Below are positions 28,932 to 37,207 of a stretch of 64,000 bases of DNA, in pieces. The position numbers were made by a program, and so were the translations under genes. How positions within the stretch are numbered: the first letter of the stretch is position 1; each line of letters starts with the position of its first letter. Origin of the DNA: Alphaproteobacteria bacterium HT1-32 (GTDB taxonomy: Bacteria > Pseudomonadota > Alphaproteobacteria > Rhodospirillales > HT1-32); assembly GCA_009649675.1 (NCBI GenBank), contig WJPL01000001.1, positions 1,570,469 to 1,634,468 on the forward strand, given 5' to 3'. The notes below the pieces were generated by a model. It made no database searches and was not told the DNA's origin. It saw only the letters and a list, made by a program, of their open reading frames with translations.

Positions 28932-29909
28932 TCAGTTCATCAGCGGTTTCGGCGGCAGAGGGATGTCTGCCGGGAGATCACCTGAAATTTCCGGCAGCCC
29001 GATCGGCAGCAACGGGCGGCGGGCAACGACGATCATGCCGGGAACATCTTTCCCGGCTTCCTGCCGGCAGACGGCCTCCTCGCTGGCGAGAGCCTCGAAA
29101 CCGGTAAGCTCCATGAGGCGGAACAGATAATCGGGGTGATGCGAATAGCGGCATTCCTGTCCCAGCTTGTAGCCGCTGTCAGACGAACATTGTACCGAGA
29201 ACGCAAAAATTCCGCCGGGCTGAAGTGTGTTATGGACGGTCTGGAACACAGCCTGAAGATCCCCGATATAAACCAGCACATCAGCGGCCAGAACCAGATC
29301 AAAGGCTGGTGAGGATGCCTCCGTACCGAGCAGAATATCCCCTTGAGCCAGTTCATCATAGAGCCCTTTTCGCCGGGCTTCAGCGATCATTTTCCCGGAC
29401 AGGTCAACGCCGCGCATCCAGCCCGCGAGATCACGGAAAGCCTCGCCCCCCAGACCGGTGCCACAGCCAAGGTCCAGCAGTCTGGCAAAGGCCCGCTGAT
29501 CCGGAAACAGCCGGTCGATCAGGGAGCGCAGCTGCCAGGGTGCCCGGTAATCAAGACGGGTCAGCAGGGCCTGATCAAAGCGCACGGCATAGTCATCGAA
29601 CAGGGCCTCGACATAGGGTGCGGGCAGGGTTTCGGGAACCGGTGCCTTGCCCAGCAGGGCCAGCCTGATTTCGGCACCCATGATGTCGCTGGCTGCCAGC
29701 CTCAGATAATCGGTGTAGCTGGTGACGGCATCCTGATGTCGGCCTAGCGCCTCGAAAGTCTCGGCCATGAGAAAATGGGGAATGTCCCAGTCCGGCGCGA
29801 GTGCCAGTGTCTCTTCGCAAAGCGAAAGGGCAGCTTCATGGTCACCGCGTTCAGACAGCATTCTGGCGAATTGCAGCCGACGGTCGGCAAGGACGTTATG
29901 GGATTTCAC
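28932..29909 (-). CDS. TPR-containing class I methyltransferase
   Basis: A 325-residue protein. Residues 1-75 form about two TPR-like helical pairs (E-R-G-D-H-E-A-A-L-S-L and G-R-H-Q-D-A-V). A SAM-dependent methyltransferase follows, with L-L-D-L-G-C-G-T-G-L-G as motif I and D-L-V-L-A-A-D-V-L as the post-II strand. F-D-D-Y-A-V-R-F-D just ahead of it is a typical entry to this methyltransferase subgroup. Annotated relatives carry names from unrelated pathways; no substrate can be assigned. It stands upstream of rlmJ on the same strand. Confidence 0.85.
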   Translation of the reverse strand: MKSHNVLADRRLQFARMLSERGDHEAALSLCEETLALAPDWDIPHFLMAETFEALGRHQDAVTSYTDYLRLAASDIMGAEIRLALLGKAPVPETLPAPYVEALFDDYAVRFDQALLTRLDYRAPWQLRSLIDRLFPDQRAFARLLDLGCGTGLGGEAFRDLAGWMRGVDLSGKMIAEARRKGLYDELAQGDILLGTEASSPAFDLVLAADVLVYIGDLQAVFQTVHNTLQPGGIFAFSVQCSSDSGYKLGQECRYSHHPDYLFRLMELTGFEALASEEAVCRQEAGKDVPGMIVVARRPLLPIGLPEISGDLPADIPLPPKPLMN

Positions 29910-30019
29910 TGTGGCGAAACCATCGGACTGTAAAAGGGCGCGACGATGTAATCCCTGCCACGGTTAAAGCAAGCGACATTCGTCGTGCCGGAACGATGCT
30001 GCCGGAAAGGGGGGCCGGT

Positions 30020-30511
30020 TCAGGCCCGATCAAGTACGAAATTTATCACGATATCAGCTGCAAACAGGCCGCTGCCGATGATGGCCCCGGCAAAGGCACC
30101 GATATTGACCTTGTAGTATTTATTCCAGGTCGGGTCGGTTTCCAGACTGTCTGAATAGACCTCAACATCCTGATCCGGGTTGATATGGCGGTCGCGGAAG
30201 GTCTGGTCGACCTTGTCGAAGCCTTTCGAGACATTGAGATATTCGGCAAAAAACGGGGCCAGAAGCCCCAGCGTGTAAACGCAGACCGCAATCAGCGCAT
30301 ACATCACCGATGCATTGCCCCGCAGCAGCAGGCCGATATAGACCGCCGCCGAGACGGCCCCGACCAGATTAACGAGATAAAGTGGCCCGGTGAGATCCCG
30401 TTTCCGGGTAGTCGGAATCATCGACGCGGGTTCACGGCCCATATGATAGGCGCCGGGAATGTGGGATTTTCCGGTTTGCCGCTGTGGCAGGTTTCTGTCT
30501 GATTTAGCCAA
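30020..30511 (-). CDS. Hypothetical membrane protein
   Basis: A 163-residue protein with a polar N-terminus (about 40 residues), two adjacent hydrophobic segments (about 44-64 and 69-90, L-Y-L-V-N-L-V-G-A-V and Y-A-L-I-A-V-C-V-Y) and a third near the C-terminus (about 140-160). The loop between contains V-D-Q-T-F-R-D-R-H. I do not recognise a family. It lies in a quiet spot with 110 bp of unassigned DNA after it and follows the aldehyde dehydrogenase gene on the same strand. Confidence 0.65.
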   Translation of the reverse strand: MAKSDRNLPQRQTGKSHIPGAYHMGREPASMIPTTRKRDLTGPLYLVNLVGAVSAAVYIGLLLRGNASVMYALIAVCVYTLGLLAPFFAEYLNVSKGFDKVDQTFRDRHINPDQDVEVYSDSLETDPTWNKYYKVNIGAFAGAIIGSGLFAADIVINFVLDRA

Positions 30512-30548
30512 GCCACACTCTCCTGCTCTGCCGGTTGAAGGAGAGTAT

Positions 30549-30588
30549 AGCGGGCGACGTTTCCCTGTGCAGGAAAAAACCGCCCGCT
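30549..30588 (-). terminator. Possible terminator after the aldehyde dehydrogenase gene
   Basis: AGCGGGCG (30549-30556) and CGCCCGCT (30581-30588) form an 8-bp stem. Inside it TTTCC and GGAAA can form a second helix. It starts 25 bp beyond the stop of the minus-strand gene and, read on that strand, the left arm is followed by a run of six T. The loop is large for a classical terminator. Confidence 0.35.
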
Positions 30589-30612
30589 GATCTCCGGGTC
30601 AGGTCTGACAGA

Positions 30613-32079
30613 TCAGCTGTCGAGACCGGCCATGGCGATATATTTGACTTCGACATAGTCATCGATGCCGTAATGCGAGCCTTCCCGGCCAAGTCCGGAT
30701 TCCTTGATGCCGCCGAACGGGGCAACTTCGTTGGAAATGATGCCCGTATTGACGCCGACAATGCCATATTCCAGGGCCTCGGCCGTGCGCCAGACCCGGC
30801 CGATATCGCGGCTGTAGAAATAGGCGGCGAGGCCGTATTGCGTGTCGTTTGCCATCGCAATGACATCGGCATCGGTTTCAAATTTGTAGACCGGAGCAAC
30901 CGGGCCGAAGGTTTCTTCCTGTGCCATGGCCATATCCATCGTCACATTGGACAGGACTGTCGGCTCGTAGAAAGTGCCGCCCAGTGTATGGCGCTTGCCG
31001 CCGGTGACAATGGTAGCACCCTGTGCTGTCGCATCGGCGACATGGCGTTCGACTTTCTCCAGCGCCTGAACATCGATCAGCGGGCCCTGTGTGACATCGG
31101 CTTCAAAGCCGCTGCCGACCTTCATGGCTCCGGCTTTTTCTGCCAGCTTGCGGGTGAATTCCTCATAGATACCGGCCTGTGCATAGATCCGGTTGGCGCA
31201 GACACAGGTCTGGCCGGTATTACGGAACTTGCAGACCATCGCACCTTCAACTGCGGCATCAATATCCGCATCGTCGAAGACGACGAACGGTGCATTGCCG
31301 CCCAGTTCCAGAGAGACCTTCTTCACGGTATCGGCAGACTGACGCATCAGCAGCTTGCCGACTTCGGTCGAGCCGGTGAAGCTGATCTTGCGGACGATGG
31401 GGTTCGAGGTCAGCTCACCGCCGATGGCCGGTGCATCCTCGGCGTCGCCGAGGACAATGTTGAAGACACCTTTCGGAATGCCCGCGCGTTCGGCCAGTTC
31501 AGCCAGCGCGAGAGCGGAAAGCGGGGTCTGTTCCGCCGGTTTGACGACCACGGTACAGCCGGCGGCGATTGCCGGACCGACCTTGCGGGTGATCATGGCA
31601 GACGGGAAATTCCACGGGGTAATGCCGGCGCAGACACCAATGGCCTGCTTGATGACCACAAGACGGCGATCATTTGTCGGGCTGGGGATGACATCGCCAT
31701 AGACGCGCTTGGCTTCCTCGGCAAACCATTCGAAGAAGCTGGCGGCATAGTTTACCTCGCCTTTGGCTTCGGCCAGCGGCTTGCCCTGTTCCAGGGTCAT
31801 CAGCGCGGCCAGATCATCGATATTGTCGAGCATCAGATCGCCCCATTTACGGACAATCTTTGACCGTTCCTTCGCGGGCAGGGCACGCCAGGCCGGCAGG
31901 GCAGCGTTGGCGGCATCAATGGCCTTGCGGGTTTCTGCCGCGCCCATCCGGGGGGCATCCACAATTTTTTCACCGGTTGCCGGGTTGGTAACGGCGTAGG
32001 TTTTGCCGTTGTCAGCAGAAACCCAGGCGCCATCGATATAGGCTTGTGAGCGCAGCAGCGATGAATCCGAGATGTTCAT
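30613..32079 (-). CDS. gabD: NAD(P)-dependent succinate-semialdehyde dehydrogenase-type aldehyde dehydrogenase
   Basis: A 488-residue aldehyde dehydrogenase. The catalytic Cys lies in N-T-G-Q-T-C-V-C-A-N and the general base in L-E-L-G-G-N-A-P; the cofactor loop is F-T-G-S-T-E-V-G. Sequence such as G-Y-I/D-G-A-W near the N-terminus and the close fit in length point to the GabD/SSADH group, which oxidises succinate semialdehyde to succinate. Glutarate-semialdehyde dehydrogenases are close relatives, so the substrate is not certain. No GABA transaminase gene is adjacent. The start is the ATG at 32079. Confidence 0.88.
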   Translation of the reverse strand: MNISDSSLLRSQAYIDGAWVSADNGKTYAVTNPATGEKIVDAPRMGAAETRKAIDAANAALPAWRALPAKERSKIVRKWGDLMLDNIDDLAALMTLEQGKPLAEAKGEVNYAASFFEWFAEEAKRVYGDVIPSPTNDRRLVVIKQAIGVCAGITPWNFPSAMITRKVGPAIAAGCTVVVKPAEQTPLSALALAELAERAGIPKGVFNIVLGDAEDAPAIGGELTSNPIVRKISFTGSTEVGKLLMRQSADTVKKVSLELGGNAPFVVFDDADIDAAVEGAMVCKFRNTGQTCVCANRIYAQAGIYEEFTRKLAEKAGAMKVGSGFEADVTQGPLIDVQALEKVERHVADATAQGATIVTGGKRHTLGGTFYEPTVLSNVTMDMAMAQEETFGPVAPVYKFETDADVIAMANDTQYGLAAYFYSRDIGRVWRTAEALEYGIVGVNTGIISNEVAPFGGIKESGLGREGSHYGIDDYVEVKYIAMAGLDS

Positions 32080-32189
32080 GGCGTTTCTCCAGCGATTTGA
32101 CGTGAATTTTGATGATCAGGGGGCCATTGCCCGGCCAGTGAGGCGCACTCTAGGGGGCGCTCCGGTTTCTGTCAAAAAGCTGCGGGTTT

Positions 32190-32205
32190 TGTGATCCAGG
32201 TCACT
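32190..32205. promoter_or_regulatory. CRP/FNR-family-like palindrome
   Basis: TGTGA (32190-32194), six bases, TCACT (32201-32205) matches the classical CRP pattern TGTGA-N6-TCACA at nine of ten positions. It lies in the 344-bp gap between gabD (minus, start 32079) and the TPR lipoprotein gene, about 110 bp upstream of gabD's start codon and 85 bp before a short plus-strand ORF. The half-site symmetry is visible; the binding protein is inferred. Confidence 0.3.
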
Positions 32206-32273
32206 GCGCGGTCTCCGGGTTCAGGCCATAAAGGGGGCAACAGGCAGACAGCCCGTCTGAAAAGGATTGAACC

Positions 32274-32363
32274 ATGTTAAATGCCTTGCTCAGTTTTCTC
32301 GGATTTCACCCGCGGGAACGCATTGCTGTACTGCGTGACAACACGCCCCGGCTGCTCCGCTAA
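32274..32363 (+). CDS. Possible 29-residue small protein
   Basis: ATG at 32274 is preceded by AGGA (in AAAGGATTGA) 6 bases upstream, a good ribosome-binding distance. The frame ends with TAA at 32361-32363. The product begins M-L-N-A-L-L-S-F-L-G-F, a short hydrophobic stretch, followed by an Arg-rich tail ending R-L-L-R. It sits in the longest gene-free stretch of the window (32080-32423). No family is recognised; it may be a leader peptide, a small membrane-associated protein or chance. Confidence 0.3.
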   Translation: MLNALLSFLGFHPRERIAVLRDNTPRLLR

Positions 32364-32423
32364 CCTTTCCCTTACCAACGCAGGATAGAATCGCCGGTAC
32401 AACTAGTGCCGGGAGGCCCGTCC

Positions 32424-33224
32424 ATGCGTTCTCACAGACTGGCATTGATACTGGCATCGTTCCTGCTGACCGGTGCCTGTTCCACAGACCAGCGAACCGA
32501 TGTTGCCACTGGCAGCAGTGACGCCCGCGTTGGCCAGCTGATGCGGGTCGCCGAAGGATCATCGCAGGCCGGTGATGAGAATGCGGCGGCCGATCTGTTT
32601 GCCCGCGCCAGCCGGATTGCGCCGGAAGAACCAGCCCCGCTAATCGGCCTCGGACGTTCGCTGCGGCGTCTCGGAGACTATGAATCTGCCCGTGCCGCCT
32701 ACCAGGCGGCGCTTGATCTGGCGCCGGACAATGCCGACGCCCTGTACGGGCTGGGACTGACCCTGCTGCGTCTGAATGAACCGGAGACAGCGATACAGCA
32801 TCTTGATATGGCCGCGGCGATGCGGCCCGATGACCCCGCAATTTTCAATGCGCTGGGGGTGGCGCAGGACCTGACGGGCGCCCATGCTGAAGCACAAATG
32901 GCCTACAGGACGGGGTTGAAAACCTCACCGGATGATGCCGCCCTGAACAATAACCATGCCTTGTCACTGGCGCTGGCAGGCAGGTTTGATGAGGCGGCGG
33001 ACCTGATGAACCGGCTCGCCGGAAAACCCGCCGCCAGCCGCAGGGACCGTCAGACACTGGCCCTGATTCATGCGCTGGCAGGCGACCTTGATGCGGCAGA
33101 GCATGTTGCCTCCGGTGATCTTTCAGGCTCTGAACTGTCGCAGAACATCCGGTTCTACCGGGCTTTGCAGACTCTCGGTCCGGCGGAGCGGGCGCGGGCT
33201 GTTTTGTCCGGCTCCATCAGGTAG
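32424..33224 (+). CDS. TPR-repeat lipoprotein
   Basis: A 266-residue protein with a lipoprotein signal peptide (lipobox L-T-G-A-C, Cys about residue 18) followed by about five TPR units from residue 45 to 180 (for example P-L-I-G-L-G-R-S-L-R-R-L-G and A-L-Y-G-L-G-L-T-L-L-R-L). The C-terminal part is less regular. The pattern resembles the TadD-type lipoproteins of pilus systems, but no tad gene is nearby, so the role is unknown. I chose the ATG at 32424 over an in-frame GTG at 32406 because it places the hydrophobic core correctly. Confidence 0.8.
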   Translation: MRSHRLALILASFLLTGACSTDQRTDVATGSSDARVGQLMRVAEGSSQAGDENAAADLFARASRIAPEEPAPLIGLGRSLRRLGDYESARAAYQAALDLAPDNADALYGLGLTLLRLNEPETAIQHLDMAAAMRPDDPAIFNALGVAQDLTGAHAEAQMAYRTGLKTSPDDAALNNNHALSLALAGRFDEAADLMNRLAGKPAASRRDRQTLALIHALAGDLDAAEHVASGDLSGSELSQNIRFYRALQTLGPAERARAVLSGSIR

Positions 33225-33254
33225 ACAAGAGTCAGACCAACCGGGACGAGACTG

Positions 33255-34133
33255 ATGAATGAAGCAACAAATCTGAAATTATCCGATATTCTGGCACATC
33301 AGGAAAAGATTGTCGGGATACTGGTCGACCGCGGGGCGACCCTGGGGCTGACTGTCCTGCAGGCCATTCTGACCCTGATCATCGGCTGGCTGGTTGCCGG
33401 CTGGGTCTATCGGCTTATTCGCCGGGCACTTGGCCGCACCGCCCGCGTCGATGCCCTGCTGAAGCCGCTGATTGCCAAGACCGTGCGATACGCAATCCTG
33501 CTTTTTGTGCTGATTGCGGTGCTGGCCGAATTCGGTGTGCAGACGGCCAGTATTGTCGCGGCCCTTGGTGCTGCGGGTCTCGCCATTGGCCTTGCCCTGC
33601 AGGGGACGCTGTCGAACATCGCCGCCGGGATCATGCTGCTGTTCCTGCGTCCCTTCCGGGTTGAGGATTATATCGAGGCTGACAGTATCGCCGGCACGGT
33701 GAAGGAAGTGGGACTGTTCACCACTGATCTGGAGACCTTTGACGGCCTTTACCGTTCGGTCCCGAATTCGGAAATCTGGAAACGCCCGATCACCAATTAC
33801 AGCCGCAACCCGAGACGCCGCCTCGATGTGGTTGTCGGTCTGCATTATGATGATGATCTGGAAGCCGCGATCAGCTGTCTCGAAGACCTGCTGGATGAAC
33901 AGGATCTCGTTCTGGCAGAACCGAAACGGGAAGTGCTGGTGAAAACCCTGAACAACAGTTCGGTCGATCTGAACCTGCGGGCCTGGTGCAAAAGCGCGGA
34001 TTACTGGACCCTGCTGTTCCGTCTCAACCGGCAGTCAAAACTGCGGCTGGAAGCGAACGGGTTCACCATTCCCTACCCGCAGCGCGATGTGCATCTGATC
34101 CCGTCACCGGATGCTGCGCCAGACAAGACCTGA
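33255..34133 (+). CDS. mscS: Small-conductance mechanosensitive channel, MscS family
   Basis: A 292-residue protein of classical MscS size. An N-terminal helix pair spans about 25-45 and 75-95. The pore helix A-A-L-G-A-A-G-L-A-I-G-L-A-L-Q-G-T-L-S-N-I-A-A-G is the family's glycine/alanine-rich TM3. The beta domain begins with R-P-F-R-V-E-D-Y-I, then G-T-V-K-E-V-G, and P-N-S-E-I-W marks the cytosolic cage. It opens on membrane tension to release solutes under osmotic downshock. It follows the TPR lipoprotein by 30 bp. Confidence 0.94.
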   Translation: MNEATNLKLSDILAHQEKIVGILVDRGATLGLTVLQAILTLIIGWLVAGWVYRLIRRALGRTARVDALLKPLIAKTVRYAILLFVLIAVLAEFGVQTASIVAALGAAGLAIGLALQGTLSNIAAGIMLLFLRPFRVEDYIEADSIAGTVKEVGLFTTDLETFDGLYRSVPNSEIWKRPITNYSRNPRRRLDVVVGLHYDDDLEAAISCLEDLLDEQDLVLAEPKREVLVKTLNNSSVDLNLRAWCKSADYWTLLFRLNRQSKLRLEANGFTIPYPQRDVHLIPSPDAAPDKT

Positions 34134-34220
34134 CCCGGTCACCTGCTCTGGCGTCCGGATTGCTTGAGGCGACCGGCAGGGCCGCTTAGGGTCGCTGAAA
34201 CAGTTGATGAGGAAACAATC

Positions 34221-35222
34221 ATGACCGATAGCTTTCGCGCTCTGGTGCTTGATGAAACGGATGGCAAGGTTAGCCACAGCTTCAGCACACTGACGACCAG
34301 TGACCTGCCTGAGGGTGATGTCACCGTCGCTGTCGAATATTCGACCCTGAATTATAAAGACGGGATGATCATCAACGGGATTGGCCGTCTGGTGCGCAAA
34401 TACCCGCATGTTCCCGGAGTGGATTTTGCCGGTACCGTGGTCAGTTCGGACAGTGATCAGTACAAGCCGGGTGACCGGGTGGTTCTGACAGGCTGGCGGG
34501 TTGGTGAGATGCACTGGGGCGGTTATGCCGGTCTCGCACGAGTGAAGGCGGGATGGCTGGCGCCGTTGCCGGAGGGTTTGTCGACCCGGCAGGCGATGGC
34601 TGTGGGCACGGCGGGTTTTACGTCGATGCTGGCGGTCATGGCACTGGAAGCACAGGGCCTGACGGCAGCGGATGCCGGTGAGGTTCTGGTAACCGGTGCT
34701 GCCGGTGGTGTCGGCAGTGTTGCCGTCGCGATACTGGCCAGGCTTGGCTATAAGGTGGCGGCCTCGACCGGCCGCGACAGTACGCATGATTATCTCCGGG
34801 AACTTGGAGCGACCGAAATTGTCCGCCGGGAAGAACTTTCCGAACCGCAGAAACGCCCGCTGCTGACCGAACGCTGGTCCGGTTGTATCGATGCGGTCGG
34901 CGGAACAACACTGGTCAACGCGCTGGCCGGCATGCGCTATGGAACCTCCGTCGCTGCCTGCGGTCTGGCTGGCGGGGCAGAGATTTCAGGGACTGTGCTG
35001 CCGTTCCTGTTACGGGGCGTCAATCTGCTGGGCATTGATTCTGTCATGCAGCCTTACGAGAACCGCGTGAAAGCCTGGCAGCGGGTGGTTAGTGACCTGC
35101 CGATGGACAAGCTGGAGGCCATTACCACCGTTGCGGCCTTCGATGACCTGCCGAAGCTGGCAAACGATATTCTGAAAGGTCAGGTGCAGGGCCGGGTTGT
35201 TATCGACATCGCCGGCGGCTGA
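34221..35222 (+). CDS. acuI: Zinc-less medium-chain reductase, acryloyl-CoA reductase (AcuI/YhdH) type
   Basis: A 333-residue medium-chain dehydrogenase/reductase of the YhdH/AcuI group. It begins F-R-A-L-V-L, then Y-S-T-L-N-Y-K-D-G and H-V-P-G-V-D-F-A-G-T-V; the cofactor motif is V-T-G-A-A-G-G-V-G-S-V-A and no catalytic zinc cysteines are present. Members reduce acryloyl-CoA to propionyl-CoA with NADPH and, in marine bacteria, detoxify acrylate from DMSP. No DMSP lyase gene is adjacent, so a general protective role is equally likely. The ATG at 34221 is chosen; the frame is open to 34164. Confidence 0.85.
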   Translation: MTDSFRALVLDETDGKVSHSFSTLTTSDLPEGDVTVAVEYSTLNYKDGMIINGIGRLVRKYPHVPGVDFAGTVVSSDSDQYKPGDRVVLTGWRVGEMHWGGYAGLARVKAGWLAPLPEGLSTRQAMAVGTAGFTSMLAVMALEAQGLTAADAGEVLVTGAAGGVGSVAVAILARLGYKVAASTGRDSTHDYLRELGATEIVRREELSEPQKRPLLTERWSGCIDAVGGTTLVNALAGMRYGTSVAACGLAGGAEISGTVLPFLLRGVNLLGIDSVMQPYENRVKAWQRVVSDLPMDKLEAITTVAAFDDLPKLANDILKGQVQGRVVIDIAGG

Positions 35223-35246
35223 AACGGCTGTCTGGCACGGAATCTG

Positions 35247-35281
35247 CTGGTTGAGGGCTGATCTGTTCAGACTTCAACCAG
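35247..35281 (+). other. Hairpin directly upstream of a small lipoprotein gene
   Basis: CTGGTTGA (35247-35254) and TCAACCAG (35274-35281) form a perfect 8-bp stem that can be extended by a G-U and a G-C pair. The arm ends 10 bp before the ATG at 35292. No T-run follows, so it is more likely a structured leader that could mask the ribosome site, or the 3' end of the acuI message, than a simple terminator. Confidence 0.35.
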
Positions 35282-35291
35282 TGAGACCCCG

Positions 35292-35558
35292 ATGTTCAGA
35301 CTTTCCATAATGTTGACAGCTGCCGCTTTTCTGGCCGGATGCGGACCGGAAATTATTCGCTCCACCGGTGCCTCACCAGAGGACGGGCCGCTCTATTGTT
35401 ACAAGAGTCTGTCGGATATCACATGTTATTCAGCAGCTTATGAGCGGGATCGTCGGCGGCTGACAGGTTTTGTCGGTGTCCCGCCGAAGGAAGATGACCC
35501 GTTGTTGCCGGTCACTGCGCCGCCGCCGCTGGGGTTTGGCCGTAATATCGACCAGTAG
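35292..35558 (+). CDS. Small lipoprotein of unknown function
   Basis: An 88-residue protein with a lipoprotein signal (lipobox L-A-G-C, Cys about residue 17) directly followed by G-P-E. The short mature part contains Y-C-Y-K and I-T-C-Y, giving two cysteines, and ends in a proline-rich tail (P-P-P-L-G-F). The start of the mature part, C-G-P-x-x-I, recalls the lipoprotein encoded after cobT (C-G-P-A-F-I), so the two may be distant relatives. Function unknown. Confidence 0.65.
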   Translation: MFRLSIMLTAAAFLAGCGPEIIRSTGASPEDGPLYCYKSLSDITCYSAAYERDRRRLTGFVGVPPKEDDPLLPVTAPPPLGFGRNIDQ

Positions 35559-35668
35559 CCGGAAGGATAGCCGCGATCGGCATTTCTTGCCGCCAGATGG
35601 GCGGAAAACACCACCAGCGATTGCGGTAAATGCTTGGTTTCGTGCCGGTTCTTCGTCTAGATTGCCGC

Positions 35669-36355
35669 ATGAAGTTTTTGTTGCCCCTTTTCCTGTCTGT
35701 CAGCCTCGGTTCGTCTGTTCTGGCCGCGTCACCGCCCTCAAATTATGGCGATGCCTTGCGCTGGTATGAACAGCAGGCGACGGCAGGCAATGCCCGGGCG
35801 CAGTTTCTCTATGCAATTCTGCTGCAACGGGGTGTGTTTGGGGAGGCTGACGATACGGCAGCCGCCCGCTGGTTTGAAGCCGCAGCGTTGCAGGGTCATG
35901 CCAAGGCGGCCTTCAGCCTCGGGGTGATGTACCTTTCCGGCAAGGGGGTTCCTGCCGATGCGTCGGTGGCGGCGAGCTGGCTGGAAATAGCTGCCAAAGG
36001 GAATATTTCCACGGCACAGTTCAATCTGGCTCTGCTGTATGAAAAAGGCCTGGGTGTAGAACAGGATGCAGCGCGGGCTGCTGAATATTACGAGCAGGCG
36101 GCGCAGCTTGGGCTGGCGCAGGCACAGAATAACCTGGGTGTGCTTTACCTCAGCGGTGTTGGTGTTCCGCAGGATCCGGTGCTGGCGATGATGTGGCTGG
36201 AACTTGCGGTGCGTAACGGCTGGTCAGAAGCCTCGGCAGCCCGAACGTCGCTGGCACATCAGATGACACCCGGCCAGGTTGAGGCCGCCATGGACCTTGT
36301 GCGGCAATGGGTTGAACTGAACGGTCTCAACAACCCGCCCGTGACGGGTAACTGA
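35669..36355 (+). CDS. Exported Sel1-repeat (SEL1-like TPR) protein
   Basis: A 228-residue protein with a Sec signal peptide (residues 1-19, ending S-V-L-A). About four SEL1-like repeats follow, each with the pattern A-A-x-x-x-G-x-x-x-A-x-x-x-L-G-x-x-Y (for example A-A-L-Q-G-H-A-K-A-A-F-S-L-G-V-M-Y and A-Q-L-G-L-A-Q-A-Q-N-N-L-G-V-L-Y). SEL1 proteins act as periplasmic scaffolds in envelope or signalling functions; the partner is unknown. The ATG at 35669 is chosen over 35630 because it gives a proper signal peptide. mobB follows after 3 bp. Confidence 0.85.
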   Translation: MKFLLPLFLSVSLGSSVLAASPPSNYGDALRWYEQQATAGNARAQFLYAILLQRGVFGEADDTAAARWFEAAALQGHAKAAFSLGVMYLSGKGVPADASVAASWLEIAAKGNISTAQFNLALLYEKGLGVEQDAARAAEYYEQAAQLGLAQAQNNLGVLYLSGVGVPQDPVLAMMWLELAVRNGWSEASAARTSLAHQMTPGQVEAAMDLVRQWVELNGLNNPPVTGN

Positions 36356-36358
36356 AAC

Positions 36359-36871
36359 ATGACAATGCGGGTGTTCGGGCTCGCCGGGTGGAGTGGCAGC
36401 GGCAAGACAACGCTGATCCTGAAGCTGCTGCCCGAGCTGGTGTCCCGTGGTGTCAGCGTGGCCTCGGTCAAGCATACGCATCATTATATTGATGTTTTGC
36501 GCGATGAACCGGCGGCCCGCGCCTATCGTGATGCCGGCGCACGGGAAGTCGGTGTGTTCGGTGCCCGGCGCTTTGCCATCGACAGCCGGCATGACGGTGT
36601 GGATGACCCGCCTCTGTCACAACTGGTCAGTGCCATCGGGCCGATCGACCTGCTGCTGGTTGAGGGGTTCAAGGCCTATCCCCATCCGAAGCTGGAAATA
36701 CATCGGGAGGAAACCGGCAAGCCGCTGCTTTATCCTGATGACCCGCAGATCCTCGGGATAGCGACAGACCGTGATATCAGCGCGCCGGACCGGCAGGTCT
36801 TTGGTCTGGAAGATATCGCCGGGATAGCCGATATGGTAATGCGCTGTGCCCGGGTAATGACCACTGAATGA
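36359..36871 (+). CDS. mobB: Molybdopterin-guanine dinucleotide biosynthesis adaptor MobB
   Basis: A 170-residue P-loop protein. Walker A is G-W-S-G-S-G-K-T-T near residue 10, followed by the MobB-type V-K-H-T-H-H and R-D-A-G-A. The segment D-L-L-L-V-E-G-F-K is the family's Walker-B region, followed by P-K-L-E-I. MobB binds GTP and supports MobA in attaching GMP to molybdopterin. mobA and moeA are not visible here. It is packed 3 bp behind the Sel1 gene, suggesting co-transcription. Confidence 0.9.
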   Translation: MTMRVFGLAGWSGSGKTTLILKLLPELVSRGVSVASVKHTHHYIDVLRDEPAARAYRDAGAREVGVFGARRFAIDSRHDGVDDPPLSQLVSAIGPIDLLLVEGFKAYPHPKLEIHREETGKPLLYPDDPQILGIATDRDISAPDRQVFGLEDIAGIADMVMRCARVMTTE

Positions 36872-36925
36872 TTTGACCACGACGGCTGACTGATCTGCTA
36901 TAGTGCGTCGAGTCGAGGAGCCGAT

Positions 36926-37180
36926 ATGGCTGATAGTGAAGAAGCAGAAGATGCCATCAATGATGCGGTGGTCGAGGTGATTGCCCTGCTTGGGGCAACA
37001 ACCATGACTGTGTCGCAGATTCTGAAACTTGGTCGCGGTGCCGTGATTGAGCTGGACGCCCGTGTGGGCGATGAAGCCCGGTTGCTGGTGCGCGATAATC
37101 TCATTGCCCGTGGTGAAGTCATGGTTGTCGACGACAAGATCGGCCTGACCATCACGGAAATGGTCAAAAAAACCTTCTGA
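36926..37180 (+). CDS. fliN: FliN-like (SpoA/SurfaceAntigen) flagellar switch domain protein, orphan
   Basis: An 84-residue protein consisting of one SpoA domain. Visible marks are T-M-T-V-S-Q-I-L-K-L-G-R-G-A-V-I-E-L-D near the N-terminus and the closing L-I-A-R-G-E-V-M-V-V-D-D-K-I-G-L-T-I-T-E, the standard FliN/FliM C-terminal pattern. In motile bacteria FliN sits in the C-ring and helps set motor direction and export. The usual phospho-switch partners and other flagellar genes are not in the window. A GAGGAG lies 7 bp before the ATG. It could also be a type III secretion C-ring subunit. Confidence 0.85.
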   Translation: MADSEEAEDAINDAVVEVIALLGATTMTVSQILKLGRGAVIELDARVGDEARLLVRDNLIARGEVMVVDDKIGLTITEMVKKTF

Positions 37181-37207
37181 ACAAACCGCGATTAAAGATC
37201 AGTGATG

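Noticed and set aside
29910-30019. 110-bp gap between the membrane protein gene and the TPR-methyltransferase gene
   Set aside because: Checked for a tRNA, small RNA or ORF; nothing with a clear cloverleaf, stem or start site was found.
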